The notes below the pieces were generated by a model. That model searched no databases. It was not told the DNA's origin and saw only the letters and a program-made list of their open reading frames with translations. From positions 1 to 33,133 of the forward strand of contig NVWB01000044.1 in assembly GCA_002733575.1 (NCBI GenBank): a DNA stretch of 33,133 nt, read 5' to 3'. This document shows positions 1 through 12,187 of this stretch, piece by piece (position 1 is the first letter of the stretch; the number at the start of each line of letters is the position of its first letter). The translations under genes were made by a program, and so were the position numbers. This DNA is from Blastopirellula sp. GTDB lineage: Bacteria; Planctomycetota; Planctomycetia; Pirellulales; Pirellulaceae.

Positions 1-53
1 ATCATGCCCAGTTAATTAACGACGCGATCAGTCAACTGCCAAGCCGTAACTAA
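1..53 (+). CDS. atpF: ATP synthase F0 subunit b, C-terminal end (partial)
   Basis: Only the last 16 codons and the TAA stop are visible, reading HAQLINDAISQLPSRN in the frame that starts at base 3. The gene begins upstream of the window. The short hydrophilic helical tail, and its place 61 bp before the delta subunit gene, fit the end of subunit b, the peripheral stalk protein that links the membrane sector to F1 through delta. The identification rests mainly on operon order (b-delta-alpha-gamma-beta-epsilon), since too little sequence is present for a family call on its own. Confidence 0.75.
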   Translation, partial: HAQLINDAISQLPSRN

Positions 54-114
54 CGCGATTCATTTTTTGAATTGATGTTGGTGAAAGCAACAGGCCGTTT
101 AACCGAGAGACTCC

Positions 115-750
115 ATGGCACAAGCCGATAACAAAGAGAACCAGACGTTTGATCTCGATAGCGAACGAGTAGGTGGCGTTTACGCCAAGGCCCTACTTGG
201 AGCGAGCGAAGCATCAGGCGACACCGATGTAGTCATCGAAGAACTATCTTCGTTGGTCCACGATGTTTTCGATAAGTCGCCTGAGTTGGAAAAGTGGATC
301 GGTTCGATGCGATTGTCGCACGAACAGAGACTACCGGTTATCGACAAAGCATTCGCTGGCAAAATGAACCCGACTTTGCTGACCTTTTTAAAGGTGTTGT
401 CCCGCAAAGATCGAATCGATTGCCTGCGAGCCATCGAACATTCGGCCCGTCAACTGTACAACGATTTGCGTGGCAAATTGGAAGTCCATTTGAAGACCGC
501 AGAACCGATGACCGCTGAAGTGATTGACACTGTCACCAATGCACTGGTTGCCAACTTGGGTCATGAAGTTGATTTGAAAACTTCCGTTGATCCCAATATA
601 ATTGGTGGACTGGTGATTCGGATTGGCGATACCGTGATCGATGGCAGCGTGGCCAATCAGTTAGAACAATTACGTCGCAAGACACTTAAGTCTTCGCAGC
701 GTCAAGCCAAAGATGCGTTAGATCGGTTCACAGCAACCGACGACGAATAG
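115..750 (+). CDS. atpH: ATP synthase F1 subunit delta
   Basis: This is the delta subunit (OSCP-like), which sits on top of F1 and binds the peripheral stalk. The protein has 211 residues, somewhat longer than the usual 175-180. Most of the excess is a polar N-terminal leader before the conserved start VGGVYAKALLGAS (about residues 19-31), which corresponds to the Y-A-x-A-L motif of the family. The C-terminal part has the typical IIGGLVIRIGDTVIDGSV segment, around residues 162-179, followed by a basic LRRKTLK helix. The ATG at 115 follows a purine-rich GAGAGA stretch. It lies between atpF and atpA, with 78 bp before atpA. Nothing suggests damage. Confidence 0.95.
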   Translation: MAQADNKENQTFDLDSERVGGVYAKALLGASEASGDTDVVIEELSSLVHDVFDKSPELEKWIGSMRLSHEQRLPVIDKAFAGKMNPTLLTFLKVLSRKDRIDCLRAIEHSARQLYNDLRGKLEVHLKTAEPMTAEVIDTVTNALVANLGHEVDLKTSVDPNIIGGLVIRIGDTVIDGSVANQLEQLRRKTLKSSQRQAKDALDRFTATDDE

Positions 751-828
751 ATACAACTTACATACAACCTTGTCGATAGTTTTCGGCATGTAAAAAATAC
801 ATTCGACGAACCAAACTACGGTAGTTAC

Positions 829-2352
829 ATGAAATTCAAAGCGGACGAAATCGCTTCGGTAATCCAGCAAGAAATCCAACAATTCGAGAGTGACGTCGAC
901 GTCCGTGAAGTCGGCCAAGTGCTTGAAGTGGGTGATGGTATTGCCCGAGTTTATGGCCTTTCTGGCATCATGGCCGGGGAAATGGTTGAGTTTCCTTCAG
1001 GCGTGAACGGGCTGGCATTTAACCTCGAAGAAAATAGTGTTGGTATCATTATTCTCGGCGAGTACCTCGACATTAAAGAAGGGGACGAAGTCAAGGCTTT
1101 GGGCAAATTGCTCTCTGTGCCTGTCGGCGACGCTCTTCTCGGTCGTGTGGTTGATCCGCTCGGGAACCCGCTTGATGGATTGGGCCCAATCGAAACCACC
1201 GAAACTCGCCCTGTTGAATTTATGGCTCCTGGTGTTTCCGGTCGAAAACCAGTTCACGAGCCGATGTCTACTGGAATCAAAGCGATTGACGCCATGACCC
1301 CAATTGGTCGTGGTCAACGTGAATTGATTATTGGTGACCGTAAAACGGGTAAAACTGCCATCGCGATTGATACCATCATCAATCAAAAAGGCAAAGGCGT
1401 TCAGTGCTTCTATGTTGCAATCGGGCAAAAAGACTCATCCGTCGCGGGTGTGATCGAAATCCTGCGTAAACATGGAGCGATGGAATACACCACCGTCATT
1501 ATCTCAGGTGCCAGTACACCTGCTCCGCTTCAATATGTGGCTCCTTACGCAGGAACCGCCATGGCAGAACACTACATGTTCAACAAAGGCCATGCGTTGA
1601 TCGTTTACGATGACTTGTCGAAGCAGGCAACTGCTTACCGTGAACTTTCGTTGTTGATGCGTCGACCTCCAGGTCGTGAAGCTTATCCTGGTGACGTGTT
1701 CTATTGCCATAGCCGGTTGTTGGAACGATCTTCCAAATTGAGCGATGCACTAGGTGCCGGGTCACTCACCTCGCTTCCAATCATTGAAACACTTGAAGGT
1801 GAAGTTGCGGCCTATATTCCAACCAACGTGATTTCGATTACCGATGGTCAAATTTACCTGCAACCTGACTTGTTCTTTGCGGGTCAACGTCCTGCGATGA
1901 ATGCCGGTATTTCGGTTTCTCGTGTAGGTGGTGCCGCTCAGATTAAAGCGATGAAGAAAGTTTCCGGCGGTCTGCGTTTAGACCTTGCCGCTTTCCGCGA
2001 GTTAGAAGCATTTGCACAATTGGGTACCGATCTCGATGCGACTAGTCAGCAGGCTCTTGATCGTGGTTACCGCATGATCGAACTGTTGAAACAAGGTCAG
2101 TACGCACCTTACAACATGATCGATCAGGTATTGAGTATTTTCGCTGGTACCCGTGGTTACTTAGATAAAGTTCCTATTCCTGATGTTCAGCGTTGGGAAT
2201 CTGAGTTCCTTGACTATGTTCATGCCAGTCATGCAGAGTTGCACGCGAACTTAACTGAAACACAAGATCTGACCGGCGAAATCACCGCTGGCATTATTGC
2301 TGCCATCGAAGGATATCAAGCGATCTTTGTTCCTAGTGATACCAAAAAGTAA
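829..2352 (+). CDS. atpA: ATP synthase F1 subunit alpha
   Basis: Non-catalytic nucleotide-binding alpha subunit of the F1 hexamer, 507 residues, the usual length. The Walker A loop GDRKTGKTA is at residues 169-177, the same position as in the Escherichia coli protein. The region VYDDLSKQA (from about residue 261) is the Walker B neighbourhood, and [20 protein letters not shown] is the classic alpha-subunit signature near residues 283-302. The start [16 protein letters not shown] is the normal N-terminal helix that contacts delta. The gene is 78 bp after atpH and 91 bp before atpG and is part of the same operon. No missing key residue was seen. Confidence 0.98.
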   Translation: MKFKADEIASVIQQEIQQFESDVDVREVGQVLEVGDGIARVYGLSGIMAGEMVEFPSGVNGLAFNLEENSVGIIILGEYLDIKEGDEVKALGKLLSVPVGDALLGRVVDPLGNPLDGLGPIETTETRPVEFMAPGVSGRKPVHEPMSTGIKAIDAMTPIGRGQRELIIGDRKTGKTAIAIDTIINQKGKGVQCFYVAIGQKDSSVAGVIEILRKHGAMEYTTVIISGASTPAPLQYVAPYAGTAMAEHYMFNKGHALIVYDDLSKQATAYRELSLLMRRPPGREAYPGDVFYCHSRLLERSSKLSDALGAGSLTSLPIIETLEGEVAAYIPTNVISITDGQIYLQPDLFFAGQRPAMNAGISVSRVGGAAQIKAMKKVSGGLRLDLAAFRELEAFAQLGTDLDATSQQALDRGYRMIELLKQGQYAPYNMIDQVLSIFAGTRGYLDKVPIPDVQRWESEFLDYVHASHAELHANLTETQDLTGEITAGIIAAIEGYQAIFVPSDTKK

Positions 2353-2443
2353 CCCACTGACTTGATACCACGTATTGTAATACAGCGTTATCATAATACC
2401 TCGCAATCGTAATGACCAACCTTAACTGTAAGTAAGCCGACGT

Positions 2444-3331
2444 ATGGCCAATCCAAGAGCACTCGACAAACGCCGCAAATCGGTTCGCAATATCCGCAAG
2501 ATTACGCGAACGATGGAATTGATCGCCACCGCGCGATACAAGCAGGCGATGGATCGTGCGACCGCTGCAACGGCCTTTACAGATCGCATTACCAAACTGG
2601 TTGCTGATCTCTCTTCGGCCAACTTGTCGATTGATCACCCACTGCTTGAACAACGTGATTCAACTGAAAATGCCACGTTATTGGTGCTCACCGCCAACCG
2701 TGGATTATGCGGTGGTTTCAACGGCAATGCATCACGTGCTGGTGTAGCTCAACATAAAGTGTTGACTGGGCAGTATGATAATGTTTCGCTAGAGATTTCT
2801 GGCAAAAAGGGAATTGGGCTCTTCAAGGGAATGAAGTCAGCCACGCCAGATAAAACTTACTTAGAGTTTGAAGACAAGCCACGCTATGAAGACGTCGAAG
2901 TAATCGCCGAGCGATTGCTGGAAGATTACGCCGCTGGCAAAATCGACCGCTTTGATGTTGCGTACACAAAATTCATTAGCACTTCAAAACAAACAGCTGT
3001 GATTGAAACCTTACTGCCACTCGGTTCACTCGAAGGCTCGGATTCAGAAGAAGAAACTTCTTCTGGCGAATCGATGTACGAGTTCTTTCCTAGTGCCGAA
3101 AGCATTTTGGAAGAAGTGGTGCCAACCAGCTTTAAAGTCAAACTGTTTAAATGTTTCCTTGATTCTGCCGTGAGCGAACAAGTTGCCCGAATGACGGCAA
3201 TGAAAGCGGCTACCGAGAATGCCGACGATTTGATTAGCCAATTGTCAATGCAATTCAACCGTGCACGTCAAAGTAGAATCACCAACGAAATCATGGAAAT
3301 CATCGGTGGTGTAGAAGCCCTAGAAGGCTAA
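2444..3331 (+). CDS. atpG: ATP synthase F1 subunit gamma
   Basis: Central rotor shaft of F1, 295 residues, near the family norm. The N-terminal helix ANPRALDKRRKSVRNIRKIT and the C-terminal helix ending ARQSRITNEIMEIIGGVEAL are the two coiled-coil arms that turn inside the alpha/beta hexamer. They are the most conserved parts of the family, and both are intact. The middle contains the expected LTANRGLCGGFN segment near residue 82. About residues 197-211 form a Ser/Glu-rich acidic loop (SDSEEETSSGES) in the exposed Rossmann-like domain, probably a lineage-specific insertion. Spacing is 91 bp after atpA and 87 bp before atpD. Confidence 0.97.
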   Translation: MANPRALDKRRKSVRNIRKITRTMELIATARYKQAMDRATAATAFTDRITKLVADLSSANLSIDHPLLEQRDSTENATLLVLTANRGLCGGFNGNASRAGVAQHKVLTGQYDNVSLEISGKKGIGLFKGMKSATPDKTYLEFEDKPRYEDVEVIAERLLEDYAAGKIDRFDVAYTKFISTSKQTAVIETLLPLGSLEGSDSEEETSSGESMYEFFPSAESILEEVVPTSFKVKLFKCFLDSAVSEQVARMTAMKAATENADDLISQLSMQFNRARQSRITNEIMEIIGGVEALEG

Positions 3332-3415
3332 TTACTACCGACCGTAAATACGATTAAAATAGATTACTGTCAAAAATCAAAACGTACTATCCGTACTAAA
3401 TTTCGAGATGATTGA

Positions 3416-4876
<1,461 letters not shown>

Positions 4877-4879
4877 TCG

Positions 4880-5281
4880 ATGCCCAGTCTGAAATGCATT
4901 GTTGTTACGCCAGAAGAAACGGCCCTCGAAACCGAGGCCGAGTTCGTTGCCTTGCCGTTGTTTGATGGTGAAATCGGAATCTTTCCGAATCATAGTCCAA
5001 TGATCGGCCGCTTAGGCTTCGGTGAGATGCGAATCGTCTCTGGCGGTCAGACCAAGCGATACTACGTTGATGGTGGCTTCGTTCAAGTCAACGATAACGA
5101 AATCAACGTGCTCACCGGCAAAGCAGTCGAAGCCAGCACGCTTGATGCAAACACGGCAGAAGAACTATTGGCTGAAGCCCAAAAGAAACCAGTAACCACC
5201 GACGAACTACTGGCGACCCGCGAAAAGCTAGTTGATCAAGCCAGAGCTCAAATCCGCGTAGCCAACAAGCCTAATAGCTAA
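4880..5281 (+). CDS. atpC: ATP synthase F1 subunit epsilon
   Basis: Small regulatory stalk subunit that joins gamma to the c-ring, 133 residues, the usual size. The beta-sandwich domain is recognisable from FVALPLFDGEIGIFPNHSPMIGRLGFGEMRI (about residues 23-53), where the G-x-x-G-I-x-x-x-H-S-P motif is typical, followed by YYVDGGFVQV and N-E-I-N-V-L-T. The C-terminal helical hairpin (AEELLAEAQKK to ARAQIRVANK) is present. The ATG is 3 bp after the atpD stop. This is the last gene of the operon. The next 60 bp hold no obvious hairpin with a T-tract, and a decayed insertion sequence begins soon after. Confidence 0.96.
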   Translation: MPSLKCIVVTPEETALETEAEFVALPLFDGEIGIFPNHSPMIGRLGFGEMRIVSGGQTKRYYVDGGFVQVNDNEINVLTGKAVEASTLDANTAEELLAEAQKKPVTTDELLATREKLVDQARAQIRVANKPNS

Positions 5282-5337
5282 TTAAGTGCTCTCTCACATC
5301 TAGTAGGGTCTGCTATTGCGGATCAGTGAACAGCGTT

Positions 5338-6450
5338 TTGTTGTCCACTAAATTTCCTTTTCCATTTGTGTCACGCTGTCAAGCCGGCGGTTGATGCATT
5401 GACGCGATAATATACTGAGTTCCATTTCGGCCATGTTGAGCCAGCTTCCATTTTTGGGCGTATGAACCATCCGCAATCGTCGTCTCAATCGGCCTGCGGT
5501 CTCGGCATCAAATCGTTGATACAAACTGGCAATATTGTGCGTGTTCAGGTTGTCGCTAACCAGAGTAACCATCTTCGCTTGAGGGTAATCGACGTCTAAA
5601 AGCTGCTGGATTTCTTCGGCCCAATCGTCTCGCGTTCGCCTTTTGCGACTGCTGACTCGACGCCAACCACGCAACGGATCAAAGAACATAAACAAAGCCT
5701 GGACATCGACTCGTTGCTAATGATGATCTTCGCGCCGCGGATGACCTGGCGTCATCGGCAACGCCGGTTCTAAATCGCTCACCACTTGCTTCGAAGCTTC
5801 GTCCATGCAGATCAAAGGATGCGTTTCGTCAAACGATTCGTGATAGACGTCTAGCACTTGCTCCATGTGAGCCACAAACCGGGCATGGTCTCGTTCTGGG
5901 AATGCAGAAACGGTTGGTTTACCACGGCTTCAAGCGATTTTTTTAAGACAACGGCGAACCGTTTCAGGACAAACATACGCCACGATTTTGAGGCGAACCA
6001 ACTCGTCGGCCAACATCACGCGTGACCAACGTTGGCGACCTTCCGGAGGTTCACTGCAACAAAGTGTGACCAATTTCGCTTCGACTTCGCCATTCATCTT
6101 TTTCGGAATACCAGCATCGGTTCGTTGCTTACGTTTGAATGTTGGCTTGAGTCCTTCCTGAACAAATTTAGTGCGAATTCGCTTTACCTGCTTCACTGAA
6201 AAATCAACATGTTCGGCAATTTGCCAGTCAGGTCGCCTGCCATCAAGATGGTCTTCATCGGCCAGCAAAAGAATTCTTGCCCGGCGAACTTGCGAGACAG
6301 AAAGATTCTGAGCACGTGCCATGCCCTCTAATTCTTTCCGCTCGTCTGATGAAAGATGAACACGATACTTCCTCACTTGTCCCGCCATAACAACCTCCTT
6401 GTTATATGACAAAAATGTACGAAAATGAGAAAATATCAGAAAGGGACAAA
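5338..6450 (-). mobile_element. Degenerate IS630-family insertion sequence
   Basis: The body is a broken IS630-type transposase read on the minus strand. The likely ends are imperfect inverted repeats starting TTGTCC at 5341 on the left and the complementary GGACAA at 6444-6449 on the right. Inside both, an AT-rich stretch of about 20 bases is only loosely similar. The transposase stop lies inside the left repeat, as is common in compact elements. A TA target duplication, expected for this family, could not be made out, so the ends are approximate. The element sits between atpC and the DUF1552 gene and interrupts neither. Confidence 0.7.
5348..6388 (-). pseudogene. IS630 family transposase, disrupted
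   Basis: Two large pieces are visible. The N-terminal piece (5930-6388) starts MAGQVRKYRVHLSSDERKEL and holds helix-turn-helix DNA-binding regions up to ETVRRCLKK. Its ATG at 6386-6388 follows a perfect AAGGAGG site. The C-terminal piece (5348-5695) holds SDNLNTH and PKNGSWLNMAEMEL, matching the second Asp and the Glu of the DDE catalytic triad. Between them the reading continues in shifted frames as VAHMEQVLDVYHESFDE and ICMDEASKQVV, which contains the first catalytic Asp. The breaks seen are a frameshift near 5930-5935, a TAA at 5919-5921, a one-base excess near 5897-5901, and an in-frame TAG at 5717-5719. With that many lesions it should be inactive. Confidence 0.85.
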
Positions 6451-6467
6451 TAACGATGGGCGAACTA

Positions 6468-7815
<1,348 letters not shown>

Positions 7816-7826
<11 letters not shown>

Positions 7827-9885
7827 TCTTGGTCGTTCCTTCCTCAGGATTGTATTTATGCAAAAACGGTTCGCTGGCAACGATCTGCTTGATGATCGCC
7901 TGCAAAGTGTAGTTGTCAGATTTTGTCTCGCTAACGATTTGATCGAGTGCGGGGCTATCGGCCGCGTTCAATTCTCTGGCTAACGCAAAGGAAAGCAAGT
8001 GGGACGCAAACCCGCGTGCGAACCGATCTTTTTCAATCAAAATTGCGTCTTTAAATTCTATGATATTATTGAACTCATGCTTGCGAAACAGAACGCCTGC
8101 CGAATCGACATCGCGGCCATTTTCGTATTGGTCTCTCCACAAGCCGGTGGGTCCGTAATTTTCTAGTGCGAAACCCAAGGGATCAATCTGTTCGTGGCAG
8201 CCAGCGCAATCGGCCCTTTTGCGATGCGCGGCCAATCGTTCACGAATCGTCATGTTCGGATCGACTTCTTCTTTGCCCTCTGGCAGTGGGGGCACATCAG
8301 CAGGAGGAGGTTCTGGTGGGTCATTAAAGATCACCGAAGCGATCCAAGCTCCGCGTGTGATCGGCTTGGAACGCTCTGGACCAGAGTTCATTGTCAACAC
8401 AGCGGCATTGGTGATTACCCCACCTTGTCGACGATCTGTCAGTTGCACACGTTTAAAGGGGATCGAAGTGGGCGTCGTTTTCGCGAGTGATCCATCCTTA
8501 TACCAAGCTTTCAGTAGATCACTGCGGTAACTATAGTCGGAGTCGATTAGTTCGAGAATGGAGCGGTCTTCGATCAGGATGGTTTCGAATAACAACAACG
8601 GTTCAAGCATCATGTGCATGCTCACCCGGTATTTGAAAAAGTAAAATTTGGGATGTTTTTCCATGTCTGGTACAGAAGAGATAATCCGTTCAAGCTGTAA
8701 CCACTGAGAGGGAAAACTATCGCAAAATCGTTTTAAGCGACGATCCTTGAGCATGCGTTCCACTTGTTGGTCCAGAACTTCTAACTCATGCAAAGTCCCG
8801 GCTGCCGCGAGATCAAGCAGAGTTTGATCTGGAATGCTGCCCCACAGGAAAAACGACAACCGCGAGGCGAGTTCATAATCATCAATCGCTTCGGCCTTGT
8901 CGCTCACGCTACTCTTATCATAGAGATAGAGAAAACGGGGTGAAGCAATCGCAGCAGATGCGGCTTCTTTCATGCTCGCTTCAAACGGTTCGCCCGCTTC
9001 GACCAACGCGATCACATGCGATGCGTATCGATTCAAAAGTTTCTCTTCGACCGGTCGACGAAACGCATGTGTTAGAAACGGTTCTAATCGCTGACGGACC
9101 ACGTTTTCCAAATCGTCATTGACTAGCGGAGGAGCAAAGAAGGTTTTCCAGATGCCGCAGTTTTTTGGTGTAAAGTCTCGGCTTTGCACAATCGACGTAC
9201 TTAGCTTCATAAACGATTCCATCAACAGCGGCGAGAGTGATAGGTGATCACCACGATTGTCAAATCCATTCTCGGCACGTAAGTCTTGCGGAAACGGACC
9301 CACGCCGGCCAAGCGGGGTTCAATCATTTGCGACTTGCCCAGAGGCCGGCTTCCGGCATTTAAGTTCGCAGGCATCTTGCCGGTTTGCGGCTGAAAATAG
9401 TTTTTGTATTCTCGTAACATCCGTTCTGGCAAACTGAAGACCACCGGTTTCAGTTGAAATAAATCTTGGACCGCATTGTTGTATTGAAATCGATTCATTC
9501 GGCGAATCGGCGATTGGGAAAACGTACTGCGGGCTTGCAGGACTTCATGCAGCATGTGTTTCAAATGTGTGACCACCTGCTTGCGAGCTTTCGGCTTTAA
9601 CTCCGGCTCATCTTCCGGTGGCATGTCTCCCTGTTCTAACGCATCGATGATGCTACTAAGCAGATCAGGGTCTTTCGAGACATCAGCAAAGTTTTTGATT
9701 GCCAACAAGTTGACATCACCTTCGAGTTCATCCCCTTCGCCATGACATTTAACACACCGTTTTTGTAGCACTGGTTGCACAAACTTTTGAAACGGATCGA
9801 CCTCGCCAGCGACTACCGCCTGAGCGCAGAAGGCACCCAACAAAAACAAGACAATACTGAGGTGATAGAATGTCAGTGATTTCAT
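7816..9885 (-). CDS. DUF1592/DUF1588/DUF1585 c-type cytochrome-like protein
   Basis: Protein of 689 residues from the ATG at 9883-9885. That start leaves a clean Sec signal peptide (KSLTFYHLSIVLFLLGAF, then AQAVVAG); longer starts would put about 40 polar residues in front of it. A haem-binding C-x-x-C-H is at residues 44-48 (RCVKCHG), with the GEGDELEG context of planctomycete cytochrome domains. Then follow the DUF1587-like RMNRFQYNNAVQDLF, the DUF1595/DUF1592 regions (FLTHAFRRPVEEKL; YELASRLSFFLWGSIPD), and DUF1588 (GGVITNAAVLTMNS). A second C-x-x-C-H at 560-564 is followed by EQIDPLGFALENYGPTG, and the C-terminus is DUF1585-like. It is probably a secreted redox or haem protein. The substrate is unknown for the family. 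It overlaps the DUF1552 gene by 11 bp. Confidence 0.88.
7837..7844 (-). promoter_or_regulatory. Ribosome binding site of the DUF1552 gene
   Basis: AGGAAGGA on the minus strand, 10 bases before the ATG at 7826 and inside the coding end of the DUF1592 gene. It decides the start in favour of the internal ATG, 18 codons after the first possible ATG of the open frame. Confidence 0.6.
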
Positions 9886-10353
9886 ATTTGATATCGTCTG
9901 GGGAGGGAATTTCAACCGCATAAGGTTGAAGGCAGGAAAGCGTGGATGGCTGAAAACAATGCCAGGCTCGATCCGAACCCTAGCTATAGTATCAACACTC
10001 GTCACAGTGACAGTCTATCTATTCTACAGGAAAACCGCCGTTTCGCCAAAAGAGGACACAATCTCCCCGCTAAGGTGGTTTTTTCGTAAAACGAACCGCG
10101 TAGGTAAGATCATAGGACGCCAAGAGTTATTGGTTAAAGCACTGAATTTCGGGCAAATTCAAGCTGATTTTAACTCATCGGCCAAATTTATAGCGAATAC
10201 TTTGTCTTAACAGGGAGGAAGACATTCAATCGAAACCAATTATTCCTGTACAGATTGAGGTTGGTGCCTGTTTCACCAGTTGATAAAGTAGGTTGTTCTC
10301 TGATACCTCACTGGTACAATACCAAATATCCCTCTTACAGATAGAAAGAAAAC
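9886..10353. other. Divergent intergenic region
   Basis: A 468-bp spacer separates the minus-strand DUF1592 gene from the plus-strand ATPase gene. A 94-codon open frame (9926-10210) on the plus strand looks accidental: it starts inside the leader of the divergent gene and shows no recognisable motif. A sigma70-like promoter candidate for the ATPase lies at 10291-10318. The region must also hold the promoter of the DUF1592/DUF1552 pair, which I could not place. Confidence 0.5.
10291..10318 (+). promoter_or_regulatory. Candidate sigma70-type promoter of the ATPase/TOPRIM pair
   Basis: TTGTTC at 10291-10296 and TACAAT at 10313-10318 are separated by 16 bp and lie 35 bp before the ATPase start codon. 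The -10 box differs from TATAAT by one base. The -35 box matches TTGACA only in its first half, so this is a weak-to-moderate prediction made by eye. Confidence 0.35.
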
Positions 10354-11511
10354 ATGCGATTAATTTCACTGAAATTTGAAGATCCACAAGCAAGCTGGGA
10401 ACTTGAAGAGACCGTGTTCTTTTCAGATCTCACTTTGTTAGTTGGCCTTTCAGGAGTAGGGAAGACTCGCATTCTGGATACGATTATTCGGTTAAAAAGA
10501 ATTGTTAAAGGAAATCCAAGCAGTGATGACTGGGGTACATCTTGGAAGATTCAGTTCGAACAAGAGGAGCATACTTACGATTGGTCAGGTAAGTTTGAGG
10601 AACCAGATGATGGGCTGGCTCCTAGGCCGATCCCCAGTCCGTTTTCTGATATGCAAGAGGAGCGGCAGCAAAAACCAAAAATCATTCTTGAGACACTAAA
10701 ACAAGACGGAAGAGTTATTGCTAGCCGCGAAGGTGAGATTATCAAATTGAGTGGCGAGAAGACGCCTAAATTGTCACAAGAAGAGAGCATTGTACATATT
10801 CTTCGGAGAGAAGATGGTATCTCAGATGCTTATCGAGGAATGAAAGCGATTCTACCAGTTGACCATTCCGAATCTCATTCAGCGTTCTCCATTTATAGCG
10901 GATTAAATCTTGATGCTCTATTACGAGATTTGACGACCATTGAAAAGATTCGTAGTGAAGATATTCCTACAAAGCTAAAACTTGCATTAGTCTATAAAAA
11001 TTGTCCAGAGATTTTTTCAGATATTATAAATCAGTTCAGAGATGCATTCCCCTACGTTGAAGATGTCAAAGTGGATCTCGTTGAGGTTGGTGGCCCTTTT
11101 GGCAAGACTTCTAGAATCACGTTGCAGGAAGCGGGTGTGGATAAGCCAATCCCAGAGGAGTCTATTTCATCAGGTATGATGCGTACGCTTATGCATTTAA
11201 GTCGGATGTGGTTGTGGCCAGATGGTACGGTTGTTTTGATTGATGAATTTGAAAATAGTTTTGGTATCAATTGTATGGACTTTGTGACTCACGATTTACT
11301 TGTCCAAAGTAACCGTATGCAATTTATTCTTACCAGCCATCATCCGTACATTATTAATAATGTGGATATGAAAAACTGGAAAATTGTCAGTCGAAATGGC
11401 CGTAAAGTTTCAGTGCAAGACTCTTCACTACTGAACGGAACATCGAGACATGAAGCCTTTCTGCAACTCCTCAATCTCCCCGAATATGCCGATGGGATTA
11501 CTGGAGGATGA
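10354..11511 (+). CDS. AAA/ABC-type P-loop ATPase, defence-like
   Basis: 385-residue protein of the AAA_21/OLD-like ATPase group (SMC/ABC fold). Visible parts are an N-terminal beta-strand start (MRLISLKFEDPQASWELEE), the Walker A loop GLSGVGKT at residues 31-38, a long variable helical middle, an ABC-signature-like SISSGMMRTL near residue 270, the Walker B segment VVLIDEFENSFG with Asp297-Glu298, and the switch motif ILTSHHPYIIN with His329-His330. It overlaps the next gene by ATGA, so the two form a pair. In such pairs the ATPase usually senses or gates and the partner is the nuclease; that is an inference here. The stretch is AT-richer than its neighbours (16 G+C in the 60 bases 10981-11040), which suggests transfer. 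Confidence 0.85.
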   Translation: MRLISLKFEDPQASWELEETVFFSDLTLLVGLSGVGKTRILDTIIRLKRIVKGNPSSDDWGTSWKIQFEQEEHTYDWSGKFEEPDDGLAPRPIPSPFSDMQEERQQKPKIILETLKQDGRVIASREGEIIKLSGEKTPKLSQEESIVHILRREDGISDAYRGMKAILPVDHSESHSAFSIYSGLNLDALLRDLTTIEKIRSEDIPTKLKLALVYKNCPEIFSDIINQFRDAFPYVEDVKVDLVEVGGPFGKTSRITLQEAGVDKPIPEESISSGMMRTLMHLSRMWLWPDGTVVLIDEFENSFGINCMDFVTHDLLVQSNRMQFILTSHHPYIINNVDMKNWKIVSRNGRKVSVQDSSLLNGTSRHEAFLQLLNLPEYADGITGG

Positions 11512-12182
11512 ATGTATACTTTCTCGTAGAGGGAAAACATACAGAAAGGAAAGTTTACCCTGCATGGTTAGGGCATCTGGTTCCAGGGTTCACTAAAGTT
11601 GATCACTTCCATTCTGTCATAGAGAATAATTATTTCCTGGTCAGTGGCGAAGGATATCCGAGTCTATTTGGTCATTTACAGAATGCTATTGAAGATTTCA
11701 ATAATGCCGGCAACTATTCCCTCTTTGTGATTGCTTTAGATGTCGATGATTCCACTCCAGAAGATCGCGTTACTGAAGTGGTTGAACGGGCAACCGCAAA
11801 CGGATTAAACGAGGAGCAACTACGAGTAATTCCTCAAAATTGCTGTATCGAGTCATGGTTTCTAGGTAATCAACGTATGATCCCTAGAAATCCTCAGTCT
11901 CAACTTCTCGCTCAATTTATTCGACATTATGACGTGCGACAAAACGATCCTGAGTTAATGCCAATAATGAATGGATTCAAATCAATTGGTCAATTTCATG
12001 ATAAGTATTTTCGAGAGGTTGCCAGGGCGAGAAATCTAAGATATTCGAAAACGCGGCCAGGGCATGTCATGGACCTCAGCTATGTTGAGGAATTGAAATC
12101 TCGCGTTGAATCAACGAGCCAAATGGCTACTCTCTCTACGTTCTTTTCTTTGTGTGATGAAATCTCAGAGAAAATCTCCTAA
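11508..12182 (+). CDS. TOPRIM-like partner protein of the ATPase
   Basis: 224-residue protein whose ATG overlaps the ATPase stop by 4 bp; a GGAGG site lies just before it. The N-terminus FLVEGKHTERKVY has the Glu8-Gly9 of a TOPRIM motif I. IALDVDDST, with Asp78 and Asp80, would be the metal-binding D-x-D. A further conserved-looking block is NCCIESWFLGN (residues 111-121). No membrane segment or signal is present, so it should be cytosolic. By comparison with OLD, Gabija and PARIS-type pairs it may be a nuclease controlled by the ATPase. It could also belong to the DUF4276/DUF4435 relatives, and I cannot assign it to a named system. The gene ends 5 bp before the convergent sulfatase. Confidence 0.72.
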   Translation: MNVYFLVEGKHTERKVYPAWLGHLVPGFTKVDHFHSVIENNYFLVSGEGYPSLFGHLQNAIEDFNNAGNYSLFVIALDVDDSTPEDRVTEVVERATANGLNEEQLRVIPQNCCIESWFLGNQRMIPRNPQSQLLAQFIRHYDVRQNDPELMPIMNGFKSIGQFHDKYFREVARARNLRYSKTRPGHVMDLSYVEELKSRVESTSQMATLSTFFSLCDEISEKIS

Positions 12183-12187
12183 TCAAC

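Noticed and set aside
5348..6388. Programmed -1/+1 frameshift in the IS630 transposase
   Set aside because: A slippery run (AAAAAA) exists near 5932-5940, but additional nonsense codons at 5919-5921 and 5717-5719 and a further one-base excess show decay; a single programmed shift would not restore the protein.
9926..10210. 94-codon open frame on the plus strand upstream of the ATPase
   Set aside because: It overlaps the start of the divergent DUF1592 gene leader, has no recognisable motif and no good ribosome site, and its composition looks like noncoding DNA.
10354..12182. Assignment of the ATPase/TOPRIM-like pair to PARIS (AriA/AriB)
   Set aside because: The overall design is similar, but I could not match the 224-residue protein to the DUF4435 type seen in AriB, and no profile search was possible. 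It is left as an unnamed candidate.
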